Source: CAVSDF01 sp963726715 | GTDB lineage: Bacteria > Bacteroidota > Rhodothermia > Rhodothermales > BA12 | DNA length: 64,000 nt | Direction: 5' to 3' | Assembly (NCBI GenBank): GCA_963726715.1 | Contig: CAVSDF010000008.1 | Coordinates: forward strand, 124,001 to 188,000 | The notes under the pieces: model-generated | What the model was told of the DNA's origin: nothing | What the model saw: only the letters and a program-made list of their open reading frames with translations | The model's database searches: none | Shown: positions 40,013 to 49,026 of the stretch, one piece after another | How the letters are laid out: every line of letters begins with the position of its first letter | Numbering within the stretch: position 1 is the stretch's first letter | Position numbers and translations under genes: made by a program

Positions 40013-43000
40013 TCACCGCACAATCACGAGGCGCTCGACGCGGCTGCCGTTCTCGACGCTCAGGCGCTCGCCCGCGGCGCGGGCCTGGACGCGGTAGAGG
40101 TAGACGCCGGGGGCGAGGGCGTCGCCGTCGGCGTCGGTGCCGTCCCAGCGGAGGCGGTTCCAGCCGATGCGGATCGCGCCGGAGGCGAGGGCCGACGGGT
40201 CATCGACGAGATCGAACTCGCGCACGAGCGTCCCCGCGACGGTGAAGATGCGCAGCCGAAGCTCCTCGATGGACGCCGCGTCGGCGCCCCGCAGCCGGAA
40301 GGCGAACGTCGTGCGGTCGCGCATCGGGTTCGGGTAGGGCAGGACCTCCTCGACGGCGGTCGTGCTCGTCACGCGGAAATGCACCTGGTAGGGGCTGCCC
40401 TCGGCCTCGTTGCCGCTCGCATCGAAGACGCGGAGCTGGATCGTGTGCGTCGCGTCGTCGCCCGAGAGGTCGGGCGTGAAGACGAGCGAGGCCTCGGGGC
40501 GCGTCGTGCTCGCGGGCGTGAAGCGGACGTCGGGGCGCGAGAAGCGGATCGGCTTGCCGTCGAGCGTCAGGCGCGCGAAGCTCGTGTCGGCGATCGGCCG
40601 GAACGTCGCGCCGTCGGTGACGACGATCTCGACGGTCGGGCGCGCCGAGACGATCGGGTAGCGTGGGTCTTGCAGGTTGGCGACGGGCGACGGATCGCTG
40701 CGGTAGGCCTCACCGTCGAGGCGGACGGCGAAGCGCGGGCGCTCGCGGTCCGGGCTCACGGTGAAGGTCGTCTGCGTGGTGTTGTTGCTCAGAAGCGGCT
40801 CGTCGAGGCCGGGCTGTTCGACGCTCACGCGCAGCCGGTTGCGCCCGGCCAGGCCCGTCGTGGCGATGGTCGCCGTCGACGTACGGCGCGCGCCGGGCGC
40901 GATGGCGCGGAGGGTGTCGGTGGCGGCGAGGCGCTCGCGGTTGGCGGCGTCGACGACGACGTAGCGCACGATGGCGTCGGTGGTGCCGCTCTGCCCGAGG
41001 TGGGCGACGGGGACGGTCACACGCAGCGGCTCGGCCTCCATCAGCGTGTCGCGCGAGAGCGTGAGCGCGGCGCCGTCGAGCGTCAACTCCGGGACGCGGT
41101 CGAAGAGGGCATAGGCGCTGCGGGGCTGCGGCGCGGCGATGCGCGTCGTGTCGCCGACGGTCACGCGGAGGCGCAGGTACGGGTGGACGCGGGCGTTGAT
41201 CGACGACAGGTCGAGGGGCGCATTCGCGGGCGACGCCGCGCGCAGGACGCTGCCGTCGGGCGCGAGCACCTCGACCGAGGCCGTCCCCGACACGCTTCCG
41301 CCGCCGCCCGCCGCGCCGACGCCATCGACCGATACGAGGCCGCGCTCCCACCGCATCGCCGGGCCGATGGGCGCGGTCGTGAGCGTGCCGCGGTCGCTCG
41401 GCACCAGAATCGACGTGCGGTAGGTGATCTCGTTGCTCGTCTCGGTCGGCCCGGCGACCTGCTCGACGTGCTCGCCGGGCACGCCAACGCGGTGCACCAT
41501 CAGCCACATGTGGCCGTAGGTGAGCGTGTCGATGGCGGTGCTGCCGAGGCGGCGCATGCTCTCGCGCTCGGACGATTGCAGCGCCGGACCGCTCAGGTTG
41601 CCGAGGAAGCGGCTGCGCGCGACCACCACATCGCGCGGTTTGAGCGTGCTTGCAAGCGAGTCGAGGCGGCGGCGCGCCTGCGCCGGATTGGTCTTGAAGC
41701 GCGTTTCGAGCGAGGGGTCCATCGCGTATGTCGGGAACGACTCGGCGTGGCGCACGCGCCCGGTCTGCCCGTCGATGACGACGACGCCCCAGCCGAGCGT
41801 GACCGGCAGGTAGGTGTCGGTGACGTAGGTGATCTGGCCCTTGAACTCGCCGCCGCCTCGCTCCGCGCTCACCTGCACGGCGCGCTCCTCGGTGGCGAAC
41901 CGCCACGCGCCGCCCTCGCGCACGAGGGTGCCGGTGGCAAGCGCGGCGAGGTCGGCGCCCTGCGCGAAGAAGCCGTCGGTGAGGTCGGGGCGGACGGTGA
42001 AGCTGCCGCTCGTCCACACATCCGCCTGCGCGGCCTCGTCGACGCGGGCGCGCCAGTGGTACGTCTGGCCGGGCGTGAGGCCGGTCTGCGGCCACTCGGC
42101 GACGAGCGAACTCGTGGCCCGGAACTCGCGCCGCGCGGGCGAGGCGAACGTCCGCGACGTGTCGATCTGCGCGACGAACGCGACCGGCGCGCGCCCGACC
42201 GACAGCGGCGTCACGCGCAGCACGGGGGCGATGCCGGTGATGCCGTTCGGACCGGGGCTGGCGAGCGCGACGCCCGAGGCGTAGAGGAAGAACGTGCGCT
42301 CGGCGGCGTTGTCGGCCTCGTTGCGCTCGCTCGCGCGCTGGTTCACGTCCACGACAGCCGAGACGCGGTGCTCGCCGACGGCGCCCTCCGGCAGAGAGAG
42401 CGTGACGGCGACGAACGCCGAGTCTTCCGCAAACCGCACGCGGCGGCTCACCACGGTCGCCACGCCCGACGGCAGGCGGTGCGTGATCCGTACGTCGACG
42501 CTGTCGGGCGAGAGCAGGCCGTCGTTGTGGAGGCGGAGCGTGAGCGCGGCCGTGCGGGCGCTCGTGCCCGCGGGCGGCACCTCGACGGCGATGTCGCGCC
42601 CCTCGACGCGGTACTCGGGGCCGCGAGCGAGCGCCATCGTCGTCGACGGATCGCCGATGAGCGCGTACTGCATCAGGTTGCGGATGGCGTCGGAGGAGGC
42701 GACCGGCGTGCGGGTGGCGAACCGGCGCTTGGCCTCGCGGAAGATCGGCCCGAGCACGCGGGCGGTGTCCGTGAAGGCGAGCCGATGCACCTCCGTCGCC
42801 ATCGCCGCCGACGACGAAATGGTGCTCAGCTCGCTCGTCCCCCAGTGCGCGATGCCGCCCGAGGGCGAGCCGATGACCAGGGCTTCCGAGAGCGACCGCG
42901 TGGCGAGCGAGGCATTCCCGAGCGTGAAGGCGCCGGTGCGGCAGCCGAGCGAGAGCACGACGGGCAGCACGTTCGCGTTGTCCATCTCCTCCGCCGGCGG

Positions 43001-44902
43001 CGCGATGACCTCCCAGACCTGCGGCGAGGAGTGGCTGAAATACGTGAACCACAGCATCCCCTGCCGGAACTCGGCGGCGAGGCGGTCGCGGTAGACGGCG
43101 TCGACGACGAGGTCGCTCGTCTTGAGGAGGAGCGTCGTGTCGAGGCGCGTCGGGAGGGTGCGCTCGGTGCCGATCCAGCCGCGCTGGTAGCTGGCGAGGA
43201 GCGCCCGCTCGCCGTCCGAGTAGCCGCCGGAGACGTGGACGCTGCGGCGCTGCCACGGCGCGGGCGCGGTTGCTTCGTAGCGCTGCAGCTTGGCCGTGAA
43301 GACGGCGCCGTCGGCGTCGGTGCGGGCGGGGATGCGGCCGAGGGCGATGCTCTCGGTGAAGTCGGCGTCGCTCGCCGTCTGCATCGCAAACCACGCGTCG
43401 GACGGCGTGTCGCCGTACGAGAGCACTTCCCACGGCGTGAGCGGACGGCTGCGGGCCGAGGCGAGGGCGTCGCCCCAGAGGACGAGGTACTGCGGCGCGC
43501 GGGGCCACGCGCGGAGGGCGCGGGTGAAGCGCCGGAGGGCGACCGGCGTCGGACGGCCGTAGTCGAACTCGTCGAAGACCTGCTCCTGCTCGACGACGAC
43601 GACGCGCCGTCCGTGGACCGCGCGCTGGTAGTCGGCGTGGCGGTCGGCGGAGGCACGGAGCGCGGCGCGCGTGACGATGACGTAGTCGGCGCCGTCGGTC
43701 GGCGTGGCGAGGGCGGACGGAAGCGTCGCGGCGCGGATGCTGAGGGGCGTGCGGAGCGCGGACGCCTCGGCGGTCCACACGTCGGCAGAGGCGGCGAGGC
43801 GGGCGTCGAGCGCCCGGTCGGATGTGGCGCCCGGTAGCACGGCGGCGCGGGCGATGCCGGGCGCGAGCGCGACCACAGGCGTCCCGGCGCGGTAACCGCC
43901 GAGCCGCAGCGAGACGTCGCCCGACGGTGCGCGGAAGCGGTCGCTGGCGCGGCCGCCGCCGCCGCCGAGGGCGCGCGTGAAGGCCGCCTCGACGTAGTCG
44001 ACGAAGACGTAGTTGGGCGCGCCGAGCATCTCGTTGGAGGCGTCGATGCGGAGCGTCAGCGGCGCGCCGGGCGTGATCTCGGAGGCGGCGACCCGTCCGC
44101 GGAGCGTCTGGAAGCCGTAGCCGCTCCACGTCCGGTCGTCGAGCGGAATCACGCGCGAGCTCCCGACGGCGAACAGGCGCAGGCGGTGCCCGGACGCCGA
44201 TCCGCCCGTCGCGCGGACCTCGACTGTCACGCTGTCGGCGCCGGTGCGCTCGGGCATCGCCAGCGTGTAGGTCTCGCTCAGGACGTTGTTCGTGCTCGAC
44301 TGGAAGAAGGTCATATACAGCCCCTCGCCTCGCGTGTACCACGGATGCCCGCTCTCCGACGAGCTTCCCTGGAACGTGAACGTGTCGGTTTCGAGGTGGA
44401 CGGTGTCGCGCACGGCCGAGACGACGGCGGCGCCGGTCGGGGCGTCGAAGGCGGCGTAGCGGAGGCCCGGCGCGGCGCCGGTGTCGCGGAGCCAGTAGGT
44501 CGTCGTGTCGGAATAAAGGCTGTAGAACGGGCTGCTCTGGCTGTCCGCGCGGTCGTAGGCCCAGCTTTCCGCGGTGCCGCGGTTGCGCTGCCCGACGAAG
44601 ACGAGGGTGTCGGTGGGCGAGAGCGTCGCGCCGGTGCCACCGAGGCGCAGGAGCGGCACCGCGCGTCCGCTCTCGACGAGTTCGAGCCGCGCGGCAGGGA
44701 CGCTGCCGACGGGGAAGCCCGCCGCGGCCAGCTCGGCGCCCGTCACGCGGTACACGCCGTCGGCGACGACCCGTATCTTGGCGACCGCCCCGGCGCGGTA
44801 CCACTGCGCGTCGAACGTGCCTGCCGACTGGGCGCGCGCGGCAGGAACGGAAAGCCCGAGGCACAGGACGAAAGCAGCAAGCGCGGCGGCGGGGCGGGGC
44901 AT
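40013..44902 (-). CDS. C25-family cysteine peptidase, PorU2-like putative T9SS sortase
   Basis: 1629 residues and no frameshift. Signal peptide MPRPAAALAAFVLCLGLSVP (cleavage near ARAQ). The N-terminal region is PorU-like (AKIRVVADGVYRVTGAELAA). A C25 domain has the catalytic His in FTYFSHSSPQ (codon 43031-43033) and Cys in LSLGCRTGAF (codon 42941-42943), followed by GDPSTTMALA. Several Ig-like and fibronectin-like modules follow (VDVRITHRLPSG, PGQTYHWRARVD), and the C terminus is sorting-type (PYPNPMRDRTTFAFRL, GDALAPGVYLYRVQAR). Length and architecture match the proteins known as PorU2. It starts 85 bases from the divergent flippase gene, inside the polysaccharide locus. Confidence 0.85.
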   Translation of the reverse strand: MPRPAAALAAFVLCLGLSVPAARAQSAGTFDAQWYRAGAVAKIRVVADGVYRVTGAELAAAGFPVGSVPAARLELVESGRAVPLLRLGGTGATLSPTDTLVFVGQRNRGTAESWAYDRADSQSSPFYSLYSDTTTYWLRDTGAAPGLRYAAFDAPTGAAVVSAVRDTVHLETDTFTFQGSSSESGHPWYTRGEGLYMTFFQSSTNNVLSETYTLAMPERTGADSVTVEVRATGGSASGHRLRLFAVGSSRVIPLDDRTWSGYGFQTLRGRVAASEITPGAPLTLRIDASNEMLGAPNYVFVDYVEAAFTRALGGGGGRASDRFRAPSGDVSLRLGGYRAGTPVVALAPGIARAAVLPGATSDRALDARLAASADVWTAEASALRTPLSIRAATLPSALATPTDGADYVIVTRAALRASADRHADYQRAVHGRRVVVVEQEQVFDEFDYGRPTPVALRRFTRALRAWPRAPQYLVLWGDALASARSRPLTPWEVLSYGDTPSDAWFAMQTASDADFTESIALGRIPARTDADGAVFTAKLQRYEATAPAPWQRRSVHVSGGYSDGERALLASYQRGWIGTERTLPTRLDTTLLLKTSDLVVDAVYRDRLAAEFRQGMLWFTYFSHSSPQVWEVIAPPAEEMDNANVLPVVLSLGCRTGAFTLGNASLATRSLSEALVIGSPSGGIAHWGTSELSTISSSAAMATEVHRLAFTDTARVLGPIFREAKRRFATRTPVASSDAIRNLMQYALIGDPSTTMALARGPEYRVEGRDIAVEVPPAGTSARTAALTLRLHNDGLLSPDSVDVRITHRLPSGVATVVSRRVRFAEDSAFVAVTLSLPEGAVGEHRVSAVVDVNQRASERNEADNAAERTFFLYASGVALASPGPNGITGIAPVLRVTPLSVGRAPVAFVAQIDTSRTFASPARREFRATSSLVAEWPQTGLTPGQTYHWRARVDEAAQADVWTSGSFTVRPDLTDGFFAQGADLAALATGTLVREGGAWRFATEERAVQVSAERGGGEFKGQITYVTDTYLPVTLGWGVVVIDGQTGRVRHAESFPTYAMDPSLETRFKTNPAQARRRLDSLASTLKPRDVVVARSRFLGNLSGPALQSSERESMRRLGSTAIDTLTYGHMWLMVHRVGVPGEHVEQVAGPTETSNEITYRTSILVPSDRGTLTTAPIGPAMRWERGLVSVDGVGAAGGGGSVSGTASVEVLAPDGSVLRAASPANAPLDLSSINARVHPYLRLRVTVGDTTRIAAPQPRSAYALFDRVPELTLDGAALTLSRDTLMEAEPLRVTVPVAHLGQSGTTDAIVRYVVVDAANRERLAATDTLRAIAPGARRTSTATIATTGLAGRNRLRVSVEQPGLDEPLLSNNTTQTTFTVSPDRERPRFAVRLDGEAYRSDPSPVANLQDPRYPIVSARPTVEIVVTDGATFRPIADTSFARLTLDGKPIRFSRPDVRFTPASTTRPEASLVFTPDLSGDDATHTIQLRVFDASGNEAEGSPYQVHFRVTSTTAVEEVLPYPNPMRDRTTFAFRLRGADAASIEELRLRIFTVAGTLVREFDLVDDPSALASGAIRIGWNRLRWDGTDADGDALAPGVYLYRVQARAAGERLSVENGSRVERLVIVR

Positions 44903-44987
44903 CTGGAACGCGACTGGGGGAAACGACACGACCTCGAAGGTACGCCCGGCGCCCCGATCCACCCCAACGCCGCGACGGCTTAGCGCT

Positions 44988-46254
44988 CTGGAAACACACG
45001 ACCTCCACGAACCCGCGCCGGTCGCTACCTCGGAGTCGTCGTGGCGGCGCGACGCATCGTGGCTGGCGCTCGCGCAGGCGGCTCTCTACGCCGTGCCGCT
45101 CGTCACCGTCCCCCTACTCGCGCGGCGTCTGGGAGCGGGCGGCTACGGCGACGTGGCGGCGGCGATGGCGTGGGCGCAGCTCGCGGCGACGCTTCCGGCC
45201 TTCGGCTTCGTCCTCACCGCGCCGCGCGCCCTCGCGCTCGCCCCGACGCACGCCGCGCGGCAGCGCATCGTCTCCGGTACCGCTGCCGCGCGCGGCCTGC
45301 TGACGCTCGCCGCCCTCGCGCTCCTCGCCGTCACCGCGCCCTTCGTGCCTGCAGGCGTGGCGGTCCTTGCGCCGTCGGCGGCGGCGTACGTGGCGGGGCA
45401 GGGGATCGCGTGGGGATGGGCGTTCGAGGGCATCGGGCGGTTTCGCGCGTCGGCGCTGCTCGCGGTTGTGAGCCGGTTGCCGGTGCCGTTTGCGCTCGTT
45501 GCCTGGGTCCACGGCCCGTCGGATGCGCCGCGCGTGCTCGCGGTCTTCGCCGCCGCGTCGCTCGTCGAGACCGTCGCGGGCAGTGTGCTCGCGGCGCGGG
45601 CGGGGCTTCTCGGACGTGTGCGGCGTGCGCGACATCGGCGCGGCGCTGAAAGGCGGGGCGGCGCTGTTCAGCGGGCAGGTGCTGGCGATGGCGTACGTGT
45701 CGGCGACGGGGTTCTGGCTGCGGCTTGCGGGCCTTCCGGCGCCCGACGTCGGGCGGTACGTGGCCGCCGAGCAGGTCGTCCGGGCGGCGGCGGGCTTCTT
45801 CCACCCGGTCACGCGGGCGCTCCTGCCGCGGATGTCGGCGGCGACGGGGGCGGCGCGGCGGGCGTGGGAGCGGCGCAGTCTGGCGGCGAGCGTGGCCGTC
45901 GGCGGGGCACTGTCGATCGGGCTCGTGACGTTCGCGGGATGGCTGCCGGTGCTGCTCGGGGCGGAGTTCGCGGCGTCGACGGCGCTCGTGCGGGTGCTGT
46001 CGCCGATTCCGCTGCTCGTCGCGCTCAGCCAGTCGCTCGGCGTCCAGCGCATCCTCGCGGCCGGGCGCGACCGCGCGGTCGTCGCGCTCTTCGCTGCCGG
46101 GGCGCTCGTGAGCGTGGCCGGGGCGGTCGTGGTGGCGCCGCGCCTCGGCGTCGGCGCGATGGCGGCGGCGGCGGTGGCGGCGGAGGCGGCGGTCGTGGTG
46201 GCGGCCCTCGCGCTCGGGCGGGGATGGGGAGCCGCGACGGGGCGGAGCGGTTGA
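44988..46254 (+). CDS. polysaccharide flippase (Wzx/MATE-like), one frameshift
   Basis: About 420 residues with some 12-14 hydrophobic segments, starting LALAQAALYAVPLVTVPLLA and RRLGAGGYGDVAAAMAWAQL, which is the typical N terminus of Wzx O-unit flippases. Near 45605 the frame moves from 3 to 1; continuing gives ALKGGAALFSGQVLAMAYVS and the remaining helices to 46254. No ATG, GTG or TTG lies at the expected N terminus. CTG at 44988 is the nearest candidate, so the start is uncertain and a further indel upstream is possible. It would move lipid-linked repeat units across the inner membrane. Confidence 0.8.
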
Positions 46255-46277
46255 CAGTGGGTGCTTTTTCTGCTTCG

Positions 46278-47489
46278 ATGTCTGTGCCCGATCCTCCGTC
46301 TTCCGATGCGCGTCCGGCGGCGGTGCATCCGCGCTACGACTGGCTCGTCGTGGGGGCGGGGCTGACGGGGGCGACGATTGCCGGGCGGATCGCGCGCGAG
46401 CGGGGCGAGCGCGTGCTCGTCGTCGATTCGCGCCCGCACATCGGCGGAAACGTGTTCGATGGGCCGGATGCCCACGGCGTCGTCGTCCATCACTACGGGC
46501 CGCACGCCTTCCACACGAACTCGGCGCGCGTCTGGGAGCACCTCTCGCGCTTCACCGACTGGCACCCGTACGAGCACCGCGTCGTCGCCGATCTCGGGCC
46601 GGAACTGGCGCCGGGCCTGGCGTCCGGCGATGGCCTCATCCCCGTCCCCTTCAACCTGACCGCCCTCGACGCCTGCTTCGGGGCCGACGCGCCGCGGCTC
46701 GCCGGACGCCTCGCCGCGCGGTTCGCGGGGCAGGAGCACGTGCCGGTGCTGAGGTTGATGCAGGATGCCGATGCCGATGTGCGCCGCGTCGCCGCGTTCG
46801 TCTACGAGCACGTCTTCCTCGGCTACACCGTCAAGCAGTGGGGCCGCCGCCCGGAAGACCTCGACGCCTCCGTCACCGCCCGCGTGCCGGTCCGCCTCTC
46901 GCGCGACGACCGCTACTTCCAGGACCGCTACCAGGCGACACCGGCGGGCGGGTTCGCGGCAATGGTCGCCCGGATGCTCGACCACCCGAACATCGAGGTC
47001 CGCACCGGCTGCTCCGCGACCGATCTGGGCGCCGATGACCGCGCGCGCCGCACCGTCTACACCGGCCCGCTCGACGGCTACTTCGGCCACGCGCTCGGCG
47101 TGCTGCCGTACCGGAGCCTGCGCTTCGAGTGGGCGCACCACGTGGTCGGTGGCGGCGGCCTCGCGCAGCCCGTGGCCCAGATCAACCGTCCGTCGGCGCC
47201 GTCGGTGACGCGCTCGACCGAGTATCGTCACATGACCGGGCAGGCGCACGCGGGCACGACGGTCTCGTGGGAGACGCCGGAGGCGTACGTGCCCGGCGCG
47301 AACGAGCCGTTCTACCCCGTCCCGCACCCCGACGCGCGTGCGCTCTTCGACCGTTACGCCGCCCTCGCCACCACCGAGGCGCCCGACGTCGTCTTCGCGG
47401 GCCGCCTCGCCGACTACCGCTACTACAACATGGACCAGGCCGTCGCGCGCGCGCTCACCGTCTTCGACCGCCAGATCGCGGGGCTGTGA
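46278..47489 (+). CDS. glf: UDP-galactopyranose mutase
   Basis: 403-residue flavoenzyme interconverting UDP-galactopyranose and UDP-galactofuranose (cytoplasm). FAD-binding motif VVGAGLTGATIAGRIARERG (about 24-43), then IGGNVFDGPDAHGVVVHHYG, PHAFHTNSARVW, YTVKQWGRRPEDL, the substrate/flavin region YEHVFLGYTVKQW, DGYFGHALGVLPYRSLRFEW and LADYRYYNMDQAVARAL. All Glf hallmarks are present. It starts 23 bases after the flippase gene and probably shares its transcript. It implies galactofuranose in the surface glycan and pairs with the GT2 gene at 38824. Confidence 0.97.
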   Translation: MSVPDPPSSDARPAAVHPRYDWLVVGAGLTGATIAGRIARERGERVLVVDSRPHIGGNVFDGPDAHGVVVHHYGPHAFHTNSARVWEHLSRFTDWHPYEHRVVADLGPELAPGLASGDGLIPVPFNLTALDACFGADAPRLAGRLAARFAGQEHVPVLRLMQDADADVRRVAAFVYEHVFLGYTVKQWGRRPEDLDASVTARVPVRLSRDDRYFQDRYQATPAGGFAAMVARMLDHPNIEVRTGCSATDLGADDRARRTVYTGPLDGYFGHALGVLPYRSLRFEWAHHVVGGGGLAQPVAQINRPSAPSVTRSTEYRHMTGQAHAGTTVSWETPEAYVPGANEPFYPVPHPDARALFDRYAALATTEAPDVVFAGRLADYRYYNMDQAVARALTVFDRQIAGL

Positions 47490-47493
47490 CGTT

Positions 47494-47602
47494 CACCCCC
47501 TCCGTCTTTCGCTTCGCGGTCCCTTTCGGGGTTCGGGCACCTCTCTTGGGTGCGTGGGGGGCTGCCCGCCCGAGAGGCCGTTCAGGTCGCAGCGGCAGGA
47601 GA
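47494..47602. repeat. dispersed repeat D, copy 2 (inverted)
   Basis: Between the convergent ends of glf and the next GT4 gene. Its minus strand starts CTCCTGCCGCTGCG, includes CTGAACGGCCTC and ends GACGGAGGGGGTG, as in copy 1 at 3920. Internal palindromic blocks differ in length. Confidence 0.6.
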
Positions 47603-47611
47603 GCGGCGCGC

Positions 47612-48853
47612 TCAGGCGTCGCGGGTGACGCGGGCGAAGATCTCCTCGTAGCGCTCGGCGTGGGCGGCGCGGTTGAACATGCCGTCTGTGTCGGCGCGGT
47701 AGAGGGCGAGCGCGCGGGCGCTCATGGCGGCGAGGGCGACGGGGTCGTCGAGGAGGGCTGAGGCGGCCGCGCGGGCGCAGCCGTCGATGTCGGCCGCGTC
47801 GGCGAAGACGCCGCAGCCGCGGGCGTCGACGAGGCGGCGCATCCAGCCGTCGTTGGTGACGACGACGGGCGTGCCGCAGGCGAGGCTGTCGAAGAGCTTG
47901 GCGGGCGAGGTCGTGCCGAGCACCGGCAGCGGCAGGAACGAGACGAGGGTCAGGTCGGCGACGCGGAACCACGGGAAGACGGCGTGGCGCGGCTGCGGCG
48001 GCACGAGGCGCAGCGAGGGCAGCCGCGCGGCGGCGCGGGCGAGGTCGTCGGCGGCGTACCCGTCGCCGATGCAGACGAGTGTGCCGCGTCCGCGCGCGGC
48101 CAGTTCTTCGGCGACGCGCACGAGGAGCGGCGCGTTGTTCGCCCGCCCGAACGTGCCTGCGTAGAGCATCACCGGCCCGTCGGGGATGTCGAAGGCGCGG
48201 CGGAGGGCGCCCACGTCGGCATCGGCGCTCGCGTCGACGAAGCGCGCGTCGGTGCCGTTGTAGAGCGTCGTGACGGGCGCGGTGGCCCTGCCGTGCGTGA
48301 TCGCGTCGGCCCCGGCGATGCGGGCGACGTGGGCGGTCATGTCGGGCGAGAGCGTGACGACGTGGGCGGCGCGGCGGTAGAGCCACCGTTCGAGGCCGTA
48401 GAGCAAGCGGCGCGGCGCGGCGAGCGGCACGGCGCCCATCTCGACCGGGAACGCGGGCCAGAGGTCCTTCACGTCGAGCACGAACGGAGCGCCGTGGTGG
48501 CGCGCGGTGAGCGCTCCGGCAGCGGGCGCGGTGAGCGGTGTCGAGACGCCGAGGACGACATCGGGGCGCGCCATGCGGCGCCCGCTCCAGAGCGCGCGTG
48601 CGGCGAAGCGCCCGAACGAGAGGGCGCGCTCGACCGGCTGCATCCGGTTCGTGTAAGCGACGGGCACGTTGACGAGCGAGACGCCCTCGGGCACCCACAG
48701 GAAGCGCTCGGAGAGCCGCTCGCGCTTCCACGCATCCGACGCGACGAGGGTCACGCGGTGCCGCTCGGCCCAGTGCGCCATCAGGGCGTAGTGGCGCGCC
48801 GTCGCGCCACAGTCTGGCGTCGTGTAGTGCTGGAAAAAGACCGCGATGTTCAT
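47612..48853 (-). CDS. GT4-family glycosyltransferase (WbuB-like)
   Basis: 413-residue GT-B enzyme of the group that includes aminosugar transferases such as WbuB. N terminus FFQHYTTPDCGATARHYALM (the 'Y-x-PE-x-G-x-x-R' style), then FVLDVKDLWPAFPVEMG, LSPDMTAHVARIAG, VTTLYNGTDARFVD, VMLYAGTFGRANNAPLLV and the donor-site SPAKLFDSLACGTPVVV. The ATG at 48853 is clear. It is divergent from the Wzc gene and convergent with glf, so it is a separate transcription unit within the locus. Donor sugar is unknown. Confidence 0.88.
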   Translation of the reverse strand: MNIAVFFQHYTTPDCGATARHYALMAHWAERHRVTLVASDAWKRERLSERFLWVPEGVSLVNVPVAYTNRMQPVERALSFGRFAARALWSGRRMARPDVVLGVSTPLTAPAAGALTARHHGAPFVLDVKDLWPAFPVEMGAVPLAAPRRLLYGLERWLYRRAAHVVTLSPDMTAHVARIAGADAITHGRATAPVTTLYNGTDARFVDASADADVGALRRAFDIPDGPVMLYAGTFGRANNAPLLVRVAEELAARGRGTLVCIGDGYAADDLARAAARLPSLRLVPPQPRHAVFPWFRVADLTLVSFLPLPVLGTTSPAKLFDSLACGTPVVVTNDGWMRRLVDARGCGVFADAADIDGCARAAASALLDDPVALAAMSARALALYRADTDGMFNRAAHAERYEEIFARVTRDA

Positions 48854-48941
48854 GAGGAAGGATAGGCGCTCCGCCCGTCTCGCGTGTCCCGCTTCGGCGT
48901 GCCCCGGATAGGAGTTGTGTGCATTCTTCGGGGGGCGCCCG

Positions 48942-48968
48942 TTGCCTTCGGAGCGGGACCTAAATTAC
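48942..48968 (+). promoter_or_regulatory. candidate promoter of the Wzc-led polysaccharide operon
   Basis: TTGCC (48942-48946) and the AT-rich TAAATTAC (48961-48968) stand out in an otherwise GC-rich gap. They lie about 60-85 bases before the ATG of the long operon that follows. The spacer is shorter than in typical Bacteroidota promoters. Confidence 0.35.
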
Positions 48969-49026
48969 AGACAGCCCGGAACGCTCTGGCTGCCCCTCAG
49001 CCGCCGCCGCGTATTCACCCATTTTC

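Noticed and set aside
39816..40245. Long uncorrected C terminus of the GT2 glycosyltransferase reading through to 40245.
   Set aside because: It runs through a palindrome module (peptide ETHRRCVST is translated REP) and into the antisense of the porU2-like gene. A one-base correction near 39684 gives a natural end at 39815.
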